Source: Dimargaris cristalligena
Lineage: Eukaryota; Kickxellomycota; Dimargaritomycetes; Dimargaritales; Dimargaritaceae
DNA: 59,057 nucleotides
Assembly (NCBI GenBank): GCA_027576995.1
Contig: JANBQC010000105.1
Location: 1 to 59,057 of the forward strand
Direction of reading: 5' to 3'
In this document: piece after piece, positions 1 through 11,530 of the stretch
Layout: each line of letters begins with the position of its first letter
Numbering within the stretch: position 1 is the stretch's first letter
Made by a program: the position numbers and the translations under genes
The notes under the pieces: model-generated
The model's database searches: none
What the model saw: the letters and a program-made list of their open reading frames with translations, nothing else
What the model was told of the DNA's origin: nothing

Positions 1-1111
1 GGTACCACAAGATGGACAGGACTTTGAAGGATGGAAAATAGGTTTATTAGACTAGATATCAAAAAGGGAAAACAAAAAAGGAGTTGCAAGCTAAAGAGCA
101 AGCTGTGGGGGAATGGTTGGGGTTATATCCCAACTCAAGGGGTAGGAGAAGAATGATGACAACTAATAAATACAAATCAATAACTAAGTAATACAGGGAA
201 TAAAATAATGGGAATAAAACATAGTAGGATAATGGGTATATATTCTGATAATATTAAATATTAATTTCACCCATTTGTTAGTATGGGTTTTTTTACTTAT
301 ATGGCTGGTTATTCTTGTAGCTCAAATTAACCAGCCATGACAGTCAGTCTGGGGGTTACTTGAAATCCATAAACAGCCCAGCATATGGTATTGCTACAGT
401 GCTGGTATCTGAGAAACTCCACCAATGGACTGACATTCCACTGTATTAACTAGTTCATAAAAGAGGGAGTTTCCAACCTAAGCCCATAACAGTGAAAGCA
501 GGCTAATGATGAAGAAAAGCACGTCTTTGATAATGATATCTTGATGATGATACATAGAATGTACCAATTTCCTGAAATGGGGTTAGGTCCCTGTCATTAT
601 TTTAGATGGCCCCAGGATTTTTGTACTCTGACTAATGGCACTTGGCCCCAAGTAGTTTGGTTACTGGGGAAGCAATATTAAGAAATGTAGCAGTGTAAAG
701 ATATCCTTCTACTTTAGGATTAGTGCTTGATCTTTATGCCAAGGGAATTTCCAGCCGACTTCTGCTTTAGGATATATGTACTGTTTTCTAACACTTGAAT
801 ACCGCACCCTCGCTGACTATTGTCTGATAAACTGGATTGGAAGGAGGCGGGGAATTGCTCAGAGACTGACTAAGTCCGTTTATTTAGGTAGGTCGTCAAC
901 GCTGGCGTTTTTATGGTGGTGGCGACTTTTATAATAGCGAAGTAGTGCAGTGGTGTCTACAGCCACCTGAGTCCGCGCTGGTGGTTTGTTTTACCCAGGC
1001 GTAAATTAGAGTCTAGCTATTATTGGCAGGCCCCACCAAACTGCAAGCATCTAGCTAATTGAGGAGCAAACTTATCAACCTGGATGTCATACTGACAATA
1101 TTATAGAGTAT
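1..1111. other. intergenic, no gene seen
   Basis: AT-rich sequence with stops in all frames and no credible coding stretch. Around 261-274 it contains an isolated 'aatttcaccca' motif resembling one end of the MITE family described below, but no partner end is visible, so it is not called as an element. Confidence 0.6.
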
Positions 1112-1242
1112 GTATGAAATTCGGCCTGGCTGGATGACGTTTTAAAATATGTGGGAAAATATCCGGGTGAATATTTTTTTAACCAGTAATTTTTACCTCA
1201 TTTAACGGATTCTTTGTTATACCGCCCAGTTAAACCTTTCCC
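1112..1242 (-). mobile_element. MITE copy (family A) upstream of the SLS1-like gene
   Basis: This is a degenerate 131-bp member of the non-coding element family whose best copies are at 8992, 15529, 32627, 36639 and 41784. Read on the minus strand it begins with a GGGA-AGGTTTAAC-type end and carries the family's internal ATCCGTTAAATGAGGTA and ATTACTGGTTAAAAA segments. It ends with the complement of TATGAAATTC. The expected 4-bp AT-rich target duplication is no longer visible (gtat on one side, tttc on the other). Its edge is 112 bp before the first ATG of the next gene, so it lies in that gene's promoter or leader. Confidence 0.6.
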
Positions 1243-1354
1243 TTTCTTTTCTAATTGAGTATTTATGTATATCTATTAGTTTCTTAGACTTCTTCTGGGA
1301 TCGGGTGAATTTTTCAAGGCAACCCATCCCACTCATTTCTCTTAACTTGACCGC

Positions 1355-4197
1355 ATGGTCCGTCGATTTTGCGCCCCATTGCAAGGTGGCTGGCTCATGC
1401 GCTACACTCGGGCGTATCCCTTAATATCGGCCACCCCAACCCGCTCCTATGCCCGGCTCAGTCCCAAGAAAAGCACTAGCGCAGCTGGAGCTGCCACCCA
1501 CTCTGATCCCGGCCCTGAATCGACAACCCCTGACCATTCCACTGACGCTTCCGTCGCCTTTGATACTGCTCGTTTAGACGAAATCACTCCGCGCCCCCAA
1601 GTAGACCTCTTGTCCACCAAGACTGTAGCCTCTCCTCCGGGTGCTGGCCGTAAGATCAGGGCCAAAAAGACTAGGGGTGGTACTACCACCGAAGTCGACC
1701 CGAATGGAGGAGAAAAACTCCCATTACCGGCCGCGACTGCCACCGCCACCACCCGAAAGAAGACCACGAAATCGCCCAAAGCGCTGAAAGCTGTCCAATT
1801 CCAGGCCGACATCTCCCGTTATAACCGCATGGCCGAGCTACTCAGTCTCGAATTTGAGCCACCCGCCCCTACCAGCGAAACCGATATCGAACAGGGCAAG
1901 CCTACCCACGATGGTCCATTTACCGACAGTGAGATGCAGCGAATCACCAATTACCTGACCGCTAGCTTTAAAGTGACTCAACTCCGGGACTATATTGAAT
2001 CTAAAAAAGACCGTATTCCCAATGAGGGGGGCTTACCGACACCCCCCGTCACTGTCCTGAAGGCGCTCGGCCGAGTTTCTAAAGCCCGTAAGACCGACTT
2101 GGTTGATTTGATTGTGGACCATATATGGCAGCTCCGTAGATCCCGCGACGAAATCGACCGGGTCCTTAAGGAACGCCAGACTAGTCACAGTCGGGATCTC
2201 CAGGTGGCCCCCGCTTTGGCCGATATTCTGGTTCGCAAGGAAATTGCGCCCCAAATAGCTCTGCGAACCCTGACCCAGCTCAAGGTCGTGGATATTGCGG
2301 AGGGGCGAATCCAAATCGAAGGCGGCAAAGCCCAGGTGGAAACGGCTTGCGATGCAATTACCTTGCTGGGCCGCCATCTTCACACCACGAATTTATCACT
2401 GTCGCTTATCGAGTCCCACCCACTGCGGCACGATGGGCGGCATCTGGATCGGCTAATCGATTGGGTGGCCCAGATTACACAGACGACCATTGAGCGCCAA
2501 GAGGAATCGATGCGAATTTCGGCATTGGGTACACGGGATGCTATTGCGGCCCAACGTCTGTTCATCGACTATCTAGCAAAGGTAATATCCTACGTTTCTT
2601 ATATTGTGACTATACTTCTGACCGCATGTCCCCATAGTCTTATGCTTATTACCGGCGGGTGGACAATGTGTGATATTCTGGATATTTGGGTCGGAGTGGG
2701 CTGTGACGCGGACCCCTTCCAACACCGCCTTTGAGCCTTCCGATAATATGCCAAGCCATTTATTAACCGACGTTCGACTTCCCCGATTTCTTTACTGCTG
2801 ACATTTTATAGAGCGCGGGATGCGGCCTTTATTTGAGTGAAACCGATCCCACCACCGTAGACACTCCTTCCTCTCCCGCTGAATACACACTCATACCCGT
2901 GGCCAATCCCTTTAGCGATCCGAGTGTTTCCCGCCAGCTTGCCCTTACTCGCCTTCAAACCGTACGCGAATTACAGGGCCCTACCTCCAAGAACCAGTCG
3001 CCATCGGCGTTTTCGCTGGAGGACCAACTCATCCGGTCTCTCGAAACATCATCCCCGATCTCCACCGACAGCGAACTGGAGCCCGATTCCCGCACCCTTC
3101 ACCACCTTTTCAAAAAATGGTCGACCCAGCTCGCCGATTTGCAACAACGGATCCATCCCGAGGTTCGACTCGATATCTCAGCAGATATTGGCCAAGTATG
3201 TATAGATATCCCCCCGGCAAGTACCAGCCCTGAACTGCCCTCCGAGCAAGTGACAACATCTAAGGAATCTCCCTTACCACTACAGCAACTACAGGCGCTG
3301 AACCTGTCACCTTCCTTGCCAACCTTCTCGAACTTGGCCGCTCTCTCTCACCAAGAAACCTGGTCTCTTGTCCAGACTCTAGACCAGGCAGTCCAGTGGA
3401 CCCACCGAGGGATTTACTTTTCCAATGTTCGCAACTATCCTGCCCGCCTGCGGTTGCGGTACTCCCATTTATCTAACCAAGTGTCGCAAGTAGTGGCCCA
3501 GTGGCGCCCTCTACCACCCTATTCCTCCGATGCTGGCGCCCCTGGTACCGAGAGCGCAAACAAATTGGCTCTAATTGAGGCCACTTTTAAGACCAGTTCG
3601 GGTATACAGCGCCCTCTGACAGTCGAATCCGTACACCGCATTTACGATACAGCCACCGCACACATCCTATTTCCCAACCTGGCCTTTGATTTGACCCTCC
3701 GCGCTCGATTCAGTGTCGCAGTAACGCCCACTACAACGGCTGCCCATAATGACCCACTGTGGGCCAATATTCAACGCCTGGCTGACCGCTCAATTTACAA
3801 CATCAATAGGTTCCTAGAACCCGAAGACTTTGATCTGAGCTTTGCTTCGGTCGAGCGCTTACTGACTAACCAGGTTGGGGAGACATCCGCTGAGGCTGCC
3901 GAAGATGCTTCCCAACCGTCCACACCCTCAGGGGAGGTATCCGATAACCCCATGGATGAGACTTTGCGGGATGATAACTCCGGGCGCTTTATATTGACTT
4001 CGTTACATGCCCAGGGCATCCGATCGGCCGACCAGGATAGCCATGGGGCCGTTCACTTCCGTACTGAGCGGGATCTTCTCACCGATGCGACCACGGAGAA
4101 TATGGAATGGCAGTTTGTGCGACGGGACGCTACGGAAGCCCTTGACTCGCTTGACTGTATGCGGTTCGTCAGTGAAGCGGCACGTTATTTGAGCTAA
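1355..4197 (+). CDS. SLS1: Sls1-like mitochondrial inner-membrane regulator (two exons)
   Basis: The gene has two exons, 1355-2581 and 2812-4197, joined phase 0 across a 230-nt intron. The donor is AAG|GTAATA; a CTGAC branch-like motif precedes the TTATAG acceptor. The product is about 870 residues. The N terminus is a plausible mitochondrial presequence (rich in Arg, Ser and Ala, no acid); an in-frame ATG at 1397 begins another good presequence and may be the true start. A Ser/Thr/Lys-rich linker follows, then a helical region including 'KARKTDLVDLIVDHIWQL' and a KH-like segment beginning near 'ALADILVRKEIAPQIALRTL'. This order recalls the fungal Sls1 family, inner-membrane proteins that couple mitochondrial mRNA handling to translation. 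The family call is by recollection of motifs, not a search. Continuing exon 1 without splicing gives an unrelated hydrophobic tail, which supports the intron. Confidence 0.62.
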
Positions 4198-4581
4198 GAT
4201 TCCTTAAAGTCCATTTTTAATATTTGCCATCACCCCCTTCTTTCCACTCCTCCTATCTTAGTATTTCGAAATTTCGCAGGCATCGATGTTCCCACTATTT
4301 TAAATAATTGCTGCAGATTATACTTTAGTGTGCTTCCCATTTTTAAGTGTAGCCCTAGCTAAGTATGCCCCTGTTAATATATTTCTTCATTTTTTTGAAA
4401 AATTAAAACGAAATGTCCCCGAGATGTGCTCAAATCGAGGAGAAATTCAATAAATGGCTGGTTAATCGTTGGCTAATTAGGCATAGCGGGTCCTATTTTG
4501 GTTAATCAGAGCCGTGCCATTTTTTAGGCGTTTCGCCCAGTTGGCCTAGGCATGAACGGTGGAACCTTAAGCGAATTGTTC
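4198..4581. other. convergent 3' intergenic region
   Basis: AT-rich spacer between the 3' ends of two convergent genes. It holds T-rich and AATAAA-like stretches (for example 'caataaatgg' near 4450) suited to 3'-end formation for the plus-strand gene. No coding sequence is seen. Confidence 0.6.
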
Positions 4582-5598
4582 CTACACAAGGGCCGTCTTA
4601 TCCACGTCATCTTCGGCACCTTCTTGCCACTCCATGGGCTGGCCGGTTCGAATACTTTTGACAATTTGGACAAGGTTGGATAGGCCAAGTCGCATGCCAT
4701 TCAGCACGGTGGGGTTGGCCTTCCAGTAGGAATGGCCAAAATCGATCAAGGTAAACCGGAATAGCTGGTCCCGGATGCGCCGGGCGTCTTCCACCCGGCC
4801 CGCCGTGAAGGCGATCTGCCATTGTTTAAAGAGGGGCACGGCCCGCTCGACATTCCCTTCGTACACCACCAGGGTGGATGCCCCGATAGCATACAAATTG
4901 GCCCCGTCAACCTCGCCCAAGGCTTGGTCCAAACCCGCAAAGTCCTCTTGCAGCCACTCCAGGAGAGCGGAGGCGTAGTCCTCCCCTAAGCGAGTGGCGG
5001 ATACGAACTTGGCGATCCAAGTAGGCATATCCTCAGTAGTAATAGCGCGCAGCCTCACCCGATCTACGGTGAGCGCCGCCCCCAAGGGGTTACTAGCGTC
5101 AGGGATATGGAATCCAACGATACGTACGCCGTAGCGGAACGATGGGGTATGGCCGTACGTGGACCGGGTCCGGATTTTCTTTTCGTGCGGGGCACTGGCT
5201 TCGTATAAGTGAGTGCCGATTTTAACATCCAGGATAATCGGTTCCACCAGGGTATAGTACTGATTGGCGAGTTGGATGCCCTCCACGGGTTTAGCCTGGC
5301 CCTGGCCTGAGACTTGCACGGCAGCTTCGGGTTGCGTCGCGGTGGTTTGGGGCGAGTGAAACAGCACCGTTCCGGAAAACTTGGCCAAGTAGTTCCGAAC
5401 CAAAGCGGAGTCGGCGTGGTGGGGGTTTTGGTAGGCCGCCTCATAAAAAGCCCGCTCGACCTGGTTAGTCGCCTTGACAATCCATTGGCCGTCTCGAGTG
5501 ACTACAATTCCCGGGTGACCGGCGATTTGCAGAGGCAAATTGACGAGCTCATCGGCAGTCAGGATAGAGCGAGTCGGCTGGGTGGTGGGAGTGGTCAT
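4582..5598 (-). CDS. inositol polyphosphate (multi)kinase, IPK family
   Basis: The protein is 338 residues from the ATG at 5598. It carries the three hallmarks of the inositol polyphosphate kinase fold: PIILDVKIG (the PxxxDxKxG substrate and catalytic motif), ASTLVVYEG (counterpart of the SSLL motif) and LIDFGHSYW (the IDF-H metal-binding motif). Length and motif spacing fit IPMK/Arg82-type kinases, which phosphorylate IP3 and IP4 in nucleus and cytoplasm; IP6K cannot be fully excluded. The reading frame stays open upstream to an ATG at 5697. That start would add 33 residues with a strongly hydrophobic run (AIVVVSLASLVF), unusual for this soluble family. The sequence just before 5598 reads CCCTGTTTCTAG|C, like a 3' splice site, so the upstream part may be leader or intron. 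No intron is seen inside the kinase domain. Confidence 0.82.
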   Translation of the reverse strand: MTTPTTQPTRSILTADELVNLPLQIAGHPGIVVTRDGQWIVKATNQVERAFYEAAYQNPHHADSALVRNYLAKFSGTVLFHSPQTTATQPEAAVQVSGQGQAKPVEGIQLANQYYTLVEPIILDVKIGTHLYEASAPHEKKIRTRSTYGHTPSFRYGVRIVGFHIPDASNPLGAALTVDRVRLRAITTEDMPTWIAKFVSATRLGEDYASALLEWLQEDFAGLDQALGEVDGANLYAIGASTLVVYEGNVERAVPLFKQWQIAFTAGRVEDARRIRDQLFRFTLIDFGHSYWKANPTVLNGMRLGLSNLVQIVKSIRTGQPMEWQEGAEDDVDKTALV

Positions 5599-6765
5599 GC
5601 TAGAAACAGGGAATGGGCAAAAGACCAGAGAGGCCAGGCTCACCACAACTATGGCCATGGGAATTGCCTTCCGCAACACCAAGGCGGGCTTAGGCATAGT
5701 ATGTGTGTGTGTATAAACGGGAAGTTGATGAGGGCCGCAGGTGGTGGTAAATCTAGCCGTACTGAACAGGAGAAGCGGTAGAATGAGGTGAAAGTGTATA
5801 CGACCAGCATAGCAGTTAGTCACATGACTTTATACCGGTGGACAGGGAAACCAGGTTCCTCTCAATGATAAAACAGATATTATTTAAGCACGCCAAAGCG
5901 ATTGTGAATATCAAAGTAGGCAAGTTCCAGGCTATATATTCCACAGGTATATCGGTAGTCGTTAGATTGGCTATTAAGTACCTTTTTGGCGAATGCGGGG
6001 AGTAGAGCGTTGGACTCTGGAGGAAATAGTATAGATAATTAAATTGGTAAACCGAAGAAATGGAGACTCTCGAACAACACAAGAGCAGTCGATGGGTGTT
6101 TTATATACCCTACCGCTGAATACTAGTATATTGCTTTTACAAAGCTAAAGAGGAAACGAGTAGCGTCCCATAGCCGTTCTAGCCTATTCGTCCGCCACTC
6201 TGGTTATTATATGTGCAACCTTCCAGAAACCGTGTCCGCCTCTCTTGTACCACATCCCTCTCATCCCACCACTGTATTAAAAGAAAAGGGGTGTAAAAGT
6301 TTATGCATTCTCTAAAGAGGACCTTGCACTATAACACCTTAGTTGATAAAATCAGTATTATTTTATCCTGGAGCCGAAAAAAATGAGGCATTCAGTAGCG
6401 CCAATTAATACCAATCTAGTCATACTCGCAAATATGAAATAGCATATTTTTCTATGGTTGTGCTTAAATCAATAACTGCCCAGTATTACACACTTGTTAC
6501 CATACAAGGGTCTTTGGCAAAGTCAAAGCAGCTATAGTCGTGTAGGGCAAAGGTTGTACAGGTCATGTGTATATAGGGGGGTTTTCTTCCACTTACTATT
6601 TAACACTGATAGCCCCCTGTTTAACTGACAAAGGCCAATATTTCCACCCAGCTTGATTGACAAACGTCTTCTTCCAAGACTCCCCCCATTGCTCAAAAAG
6701 AGAAGCCCACTGATAACTCCAATATGTTTCTCAGCTTTATCTAGACCTATGTGTGGTGCCACCTT
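5599..6765. other. intergenic, start of accessory island
   Basis: The first few hundred bases are the promoter and leader side of the minus-strand kinase gene; a (GT)n run at 5700-5713 lies just before the alternative ATG at 5697. The rest is AT-rich with only short, low-complexity reading frames. No feature is supported. Confidence 0.5.
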
Positions 6766-8502
6766 GGTTATCCACTCTTAGTCCGTCAAGAGTCCTGGGG
6801 GTAGGCTTCTAATAGATAGATGGGGCTTAGACTCAGCTAAGTGGATCCTAGCATTAGGGTAAGAAATAAGTTAAGGAATTGAACCAATCCCAATGGGGCC
6901 CAGTCATATATATATGGGGGATGACTCCAGAGGGAGGCCCCTAAGGGAAATACTACTAAGACTAAGGTATACTAAATAAGCTGACTAGATGGTTGTGAGG
7001 GTCTGGAAGACTCGGGTGGTAACCAGAAGAGTAATCAGATCAGTACCAGAGTAAGTGGTGTGAACCTAAGAATCCAGAAGGGGGATAGTTATATTGAAAT
7101 AGGGTGATCCCATAGTACTAGGGGTGGCTATAGGAGGTTATATATAGTGCTATATGGCCTAGTCAGATGGTTAATTACTATGTCTGGATTAAGTCAGATT
7201 AGGAGGGCCAACATGTGGTAAAGTGACAGTTAAGTAGCTTAATAGATACAAGTTAATAATGCATTACCAATGTGGTGAGCTGGTCAAAGGATCTGAAATG
7301 ACCTCTATAAACTAATCAGTAAAATGTTTGTTTTTAGTGGAGGTTAATCTGTAATTAACTGACATAAACAATAGTTAAATAATAGAGGTCCGGCATTAGT
7401 AGGTAGTCCATTTAAAAGAAGGCTTTAAATCTACTGGAGAATAGAAATAGCTTAGTGTGGGCTTTTTCCTGCAGCATAAGGGTCACAGAAATGGACTAGC
7501 CATATATGGGACTAGCCAGCACCAAATTAAGAAAGCCAAAATGTGTAAGGCAGTCACCCAATGATTACCTCCTGGACAAGTTGAAAAATTACAATAAGAT
7601 AATATACTGTGGTACCTAACTACTCTAATACTTTACTATAGACCATATAAGGCAGCTTCCTAACTATTGGGGATACTGCACAGGATAGTCTCTATTAGTA
7701 CAATTAGGACTTTGCCCTGGGTATACCCTACATTAGGCCATAGTAAGATATGCAACCTTTACTATGACCATCACATAGTAACATAATAAATGACTACCCA
7801 AGCCTAACCAATACCTAAAGCACACCTATACTATACCCTCAATACTAATATATTATTCCTTCAACTCCTATTAGAATATTATAGTTACCTATAAATGCCT
7901 TCTACTACTATATTTATAATTCTAAAATGGCTTATTGGCCCTCCTAATCCAACCTAATCTGGACTTAACAATTGTCTGCCCTTATTATGCCTTATAGTAC
8001 CATATTAACCCTCCCATGGTCACCCCCAGCACTATGGGATCATCATTTATTATATAACCCTTCTCCTTCTGACCCCAATGCTTTGTACAAACACTCAACC
8101 TGCTGATCTGAAGACTCTTCCAGTTCCCATAAGAGTCTTCCAAATATGAAGCCCATCTGGTTGGCCTATTTATCTATACTATCATCTAGTAGTATCTTCC
8201 CTTGGGACCTCCCTCTAGAGCTGTCTCCATGTATATATAACTGGACCCCTTGGAATTGGTTAGTCTCCTTAGCTTATTCTTACACTCATAGTTTACCCCC
8301 AATAAACTCTATATATGCACATTCCCTTCAGTCTAACTAGTAAGTGTACCACTGCACATCCCTTGTATATACCCACATGTATCCTTAATTAGTTAACATT
8401 GTACCACTTAGCCTAATGCTAGGACCCACTTGGCCAAGTCTAAGCCCTATCTGACTGTTAGAAGCCTACCCCCAAGACTCTTGATGGACTAAGAGTAGTT
8501 AA
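6766..8502. mobile_element. fold-back element with long inverted arms
   Basis: The sequence from 6766 to about 7215 reappears as its diverged reverse complement from about 8502 down to about 7930. Matching landmarks include 'ctcttagtcc', 'taggcttctaa', 'cctagcattagg', 'gatcccatagta' and 'attaggagggccaa'. The outer ends read GGTTATCCACTCTTAGTCC and its near complement. About 0.7 kb of spacer separates the arms and shows no transposase-like reading frame. A third arm copy lies directly downstream at 8571. This is a non-autonomous DNA transposon of fold-back or long-TIR type; the superfamily cannot be assigned from sequence alone. Confidence 0.65.
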
Positions 8503-8570
8503 CTCAGATGATATGGCTTTTTGGTAATATCCCTATATAATTATAACTTTAAGTTAAAACTTACTACCCA

Positions 8571-9170
8571 GGTTCACCACTTTTAGTCCATTAAGAGTCT
8601 TAAGGATAAGCTTCTAATAGTAAATGGGGCTTAGGCTCAGCTAAGTGGGTTACTGGTATTAAGTATAGGTATAGTACTAACTAATAAAGGCTACAGTAGG
8701 TTTATGTAAGGGACATAGAGTAGATAAATGTACTAGTTAGTACAAGGGGGGGTGGGTATATATAGGGTTTATTGGGGGTAAACTAGGGATAATACTACTA
8801 AGACTAAGGGAATAGGTAAATGGACTGGCCAGATGGCCATTAGTATCCAGAAGGCTCTAATAGTAATTAGAAGAGTCTAATGGATTAGCACTTGAGTAAT
8901 TAGTGCAAAGTGATAGAGTCTAATTAGGGGAAAGGTTATATAATAATAGATGATCCCATAGTACTAGGGGTGACTATGGGAAGGTTAATATGGGAGAGGT
9001 TCAACTGAGCTGTATAATGAAAAATCCATTGGATAAAGTTAGAGGGCTAGTTAAAAATAAATCTCCCATACATTATACCATACAGTTATCATTTAAAACC
9101 TTATACAGCTGGGCCAAATTTCACCCATATAGTACTTGTAAGGCCTAATATGGTTAGACACTAAGTCAGT
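8571..9170 (+). mobile_element. solo arm of the fold-back element, interrupted by a MITE
   Basis: This diverged copy of the left arm starts at 'ggttcaccacttttagtcc' and carries the same 'taatagtaaatggggcttag', 'actactaagactaag' and 'gatcccatagtactagggg' landmarks. The arm continues on the far side of the MITE at 8992-9126: 'aaggttaatat' before it and 'agtacttgtaaggc' after it correspond to the uninterrupted 'gggttaatatggtactataaggc' of the other arm read in reverse. Confidence 0.6.
8992..9126 (+). mobile_element. MITE copy (family A) with ATAT target duplication, nested
   Basis: A 135-bp element with imperfect terminal inverted repeats: GGGAGAGGTTCAACTGAGCT at the left and the complement of GGGTGAAATTTGGCCCAGCT at the right. 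Both continue into TGTATAA. ATAT flanks both sides (8988-8991 and 9127-9130). It sits inside the solo fold-back arm, whose uninterrupted counterpart provides an empty site. Confidence 0.75.
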
Positions 9171-9710
9171 TGGATTAGGGTGGATTAGAAGGTCCAATAA
9201 TCAAACTATCATTACACTATTAATTTTTCTTTCTAGTAGTTATTGGATGGTCTAACACATGTAGGTGTTTCCCATTGGAATATATCTATTAAACCAGCAA
9301 TTGCCATCTGAGCTATGCTCAATAGCTTATAAATGTGATGTGTAGGTTTCTATAACTGTGTCACTGATGCTTTATGATTATTATCCCCCTATATGACAAT
9401 ACCTTTCCTTAAATTGGAAAGGGAGTGCACTGACTTGAGTTCCAATGACCACCAGTATGTCTGTACACCCTCTTTATTAGATATGGTAACAATGAGATTG
9501 GTGAAATAGATTTCGGCCAACTAACCACCTTTATTGTTGAATCCTATATTCTTTTGATTCTTAGGACAGGTGCCATCCATTAGACATGGTGGTCGCTGAT
9601 TCATGGCCCAGTTAGTATGCCTGGATACATTGTAAAAACCTTAAACCACATAACCACCGTTGGTATGATTGCATTACGTGTTCTCCCATAAGACCCTTTC
9701 TAAATCCTGA

Positions 9711-9719
9711 CATAAAAAG
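9711..9719 (+). promoter_or_regulatory. TATA-like box of micro-gene copy 1
   Basis: CATAAAAAG lies 213 bp before the ATG at 9924. Copy 2 has TATAAAAAG 215 bp before its ATG at the aligned position. In both copies no ATG occurs between this box and the start codon. Confidence 0.5.
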
Positions 9720-9923
9720 CGGTGATCTTCTTAGCAAGGTCAATCAATATTCACCCCCCAATTTTATTCGGCCAATTACGGTGGATAGCGACTAACTTTT
9801 TTTTTAATTATCGCCTGACATAGCTCAACGTCTGCACCCTGTCTCAAGCTCACTTTGGTAGTCTTCTGCAAACTAATTCAACAACACTATTCTTAGCCTC
9901 TCAACTTCTGCTCTGCTTTAAGC

Positions 9924-10310
9924 ATGCCCGTAGCAGTTCCCTGCAACCAATGGTCTTCGCTGATGGAAGGAGGTAGGATTTGTGTAAAGAAGTGATTATT
10001 TAAGTCTTGACTGGGTATTTGATCAAGACTGATATCATATTTCATGCTTGGAATTATAGTTTTTATTAGACCAATTGCTTGTGTATCAGCAAACACAATA
10101 CGCCTCTGACTAATAGTTTTCTTACCCCTCGACAGTTTACGTCTTACTATGTCAGATTTTATCTCCTTCATCTTTAAGGCCAAACCTGAATCGCAATGTG
10201 AGGTCATATTCGTCGAATATATCAGCTTTAACGACGAAGTTGTCCTGCTTCTTGAGGATGGATCAACAACAACATACAGCGCCAACTTGATTTCATACTG
10301 GGATTATTAA
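9924..10310 (+). CDS. two-exon 67-residue protein of unknown function, paralogue 1
   Basis: Exons 9924-9972 and 10156-10310 are joined after the first base of a codon. The donor is GGAG|GTAGGA, a CTGACTAATAG branch-like motif is present, and the acceptor is TATGTCAG. Exon 1 encodes MPVAVPCNQWSSLMEG. Exon 2 begins with the segment FISFIFKAKPE and ends near LISYWDY. The model is supported by paralogue 2 at 12726-13156: exon 1 has the same 49-nt length, intron position and phase match, exon 2 is almost equal in length, and residues such as ISFIF, EY, DE-V-LL, DG and a C-terminal W are shared. No signal peptide, membrane segment or known domain was recognised. The predicted protein is small and acidic. 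An overlapping minus-strand open frame at 9893-10285 is not conserved in the paralogue and is treated as noise. Confidence 0.62.
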
Positions 10311-10690
10311 CAGTCAAAGGTTTGACTTTGCTCACACTGAACAATCTGCCTAATCCAGAACCACTTGTCAGCCCAGGTGCTTTCTCTACCTGATTGTAGT
10401 GCTCCGTAATTAAGTACCCTGCACTATCTTGTTAATTATGCCCTGATTTATAAACTTGAATCAATCACCAAACGTCCAAACAAAATAATCGCCCATTTAT
10501 ATTGCTACCCATCATTATCTAGGCAATTTACGAATCAGACAACCGACCGGGTGTGTTGTTGGGGCATCAGTCGCAACCGGGTTGAAGAGACTTAGGCTGT
10601 ATAGATTACACTTTGGCAGTCTGGCAGGTAGTAGGGTAGTGTTCTATTGACCAATTTTCAGAAATAGCAATTCTGTTTTTGTGTCAGACA

Positions 10691-11530
10691 ATCGAGGCCG
10701 AGTGTAACATCTGAATCTAGTGGGAAGGATATCCCAAACAAACCGTTGGGATAAAATAAATTTTCTTGAAAGATGCTATACCGAGACATAAATCGACTGC
10801 ACCAGCTTAGAATAGAAAAGAATCAAGAACCACAAGACGAGAGTTAAGCTTGGCACAGTAGTACATTTTAGGTATAATTTTGACCAATAAGATCACTCGA
10901 AATACGCAGCACAGTGAATGGTACTCAGGGGGAGATGCAGTCGTCCATTTAGTATGGTCGGGGAATTTTTTTTGTTGTAAATATCCGCCAAGGGAAATTT
11001 AGACCCCCCTATTATCGTTAATACAAGACTATCTAAGGTACCTTAAATAGACCAAACAGTCCATGGGGCTTGGCCTATGATTAGGGTAGAGCTACCCTCA
11101 GTTGAGCAGCACCCCGGTGCAAGAGAACCTGGCAATACTGACGTGGTCAACCTTGCCAAAACTGCACCAATCTTATCGCTTAAGGCTAACACACCAAACT
11201 ATTATAACAAAGCGCTTAGTTCCACCTCCAGGCTGGACCGAAGCAAAGGTCCTCAACATAGATAATAAGGGTTTTTACTTACATTCCTTCTCTGCTTGGA
11301 TCTAAAATCATCCAATATAAAAGGAAGGACCGATTAGGAATAATACTAGTCCTCCGATGACTATAGTCCCATTTGCTTACCATAACTACTCAGCCGCTCG
11401 GCCCTTTACATTTACCATCATTATGCGTATCAAATAAAGATCTATATTAAATCGCCTACTACTCATTACTATTTGTGCACGCTCATAAACTTGCTCTATA
11501 ATACGATGGTATTTATTAGGTGCGTTTCGA
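10691..11530. other. intergenic between the duplicated segments
   Basis: AT-rich. A 62-codon frame beginning at 11077 and an overlapping one at 11102 are open but have no supporting promoter, paralogue or recognisable motif. No feature is called. Confidence 0.4.

Larger units (their letters stand above)
9217..10690 (+). repeat. duplicated gene segment, copy 1
   Basis: About 1.47 kb that aligns almost end to end with 12013-13525 in the same orientation. It includes promoter, exon 1, intron, exon 2 and 3' flank. Shared landmarks include 'gatgctttatgattatta', 'agacatggt', 'cgctgattcatggcc', 'ttcatgcttgg', 'attgctacccat' and 'attatctaggcaa'. The copies are clearly diverged, with small insertions and deletions, so the duplication is not recent. 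Confidence 0.8.

Noticed and set aside
9893..10285. 130-codon minus-strand open frame
   Set aside because: It overlaps the spliced plus-strand micro-gene. The aligned region of copy 2 does not keep this frame open, while it does keep the plus-strand exon structure.
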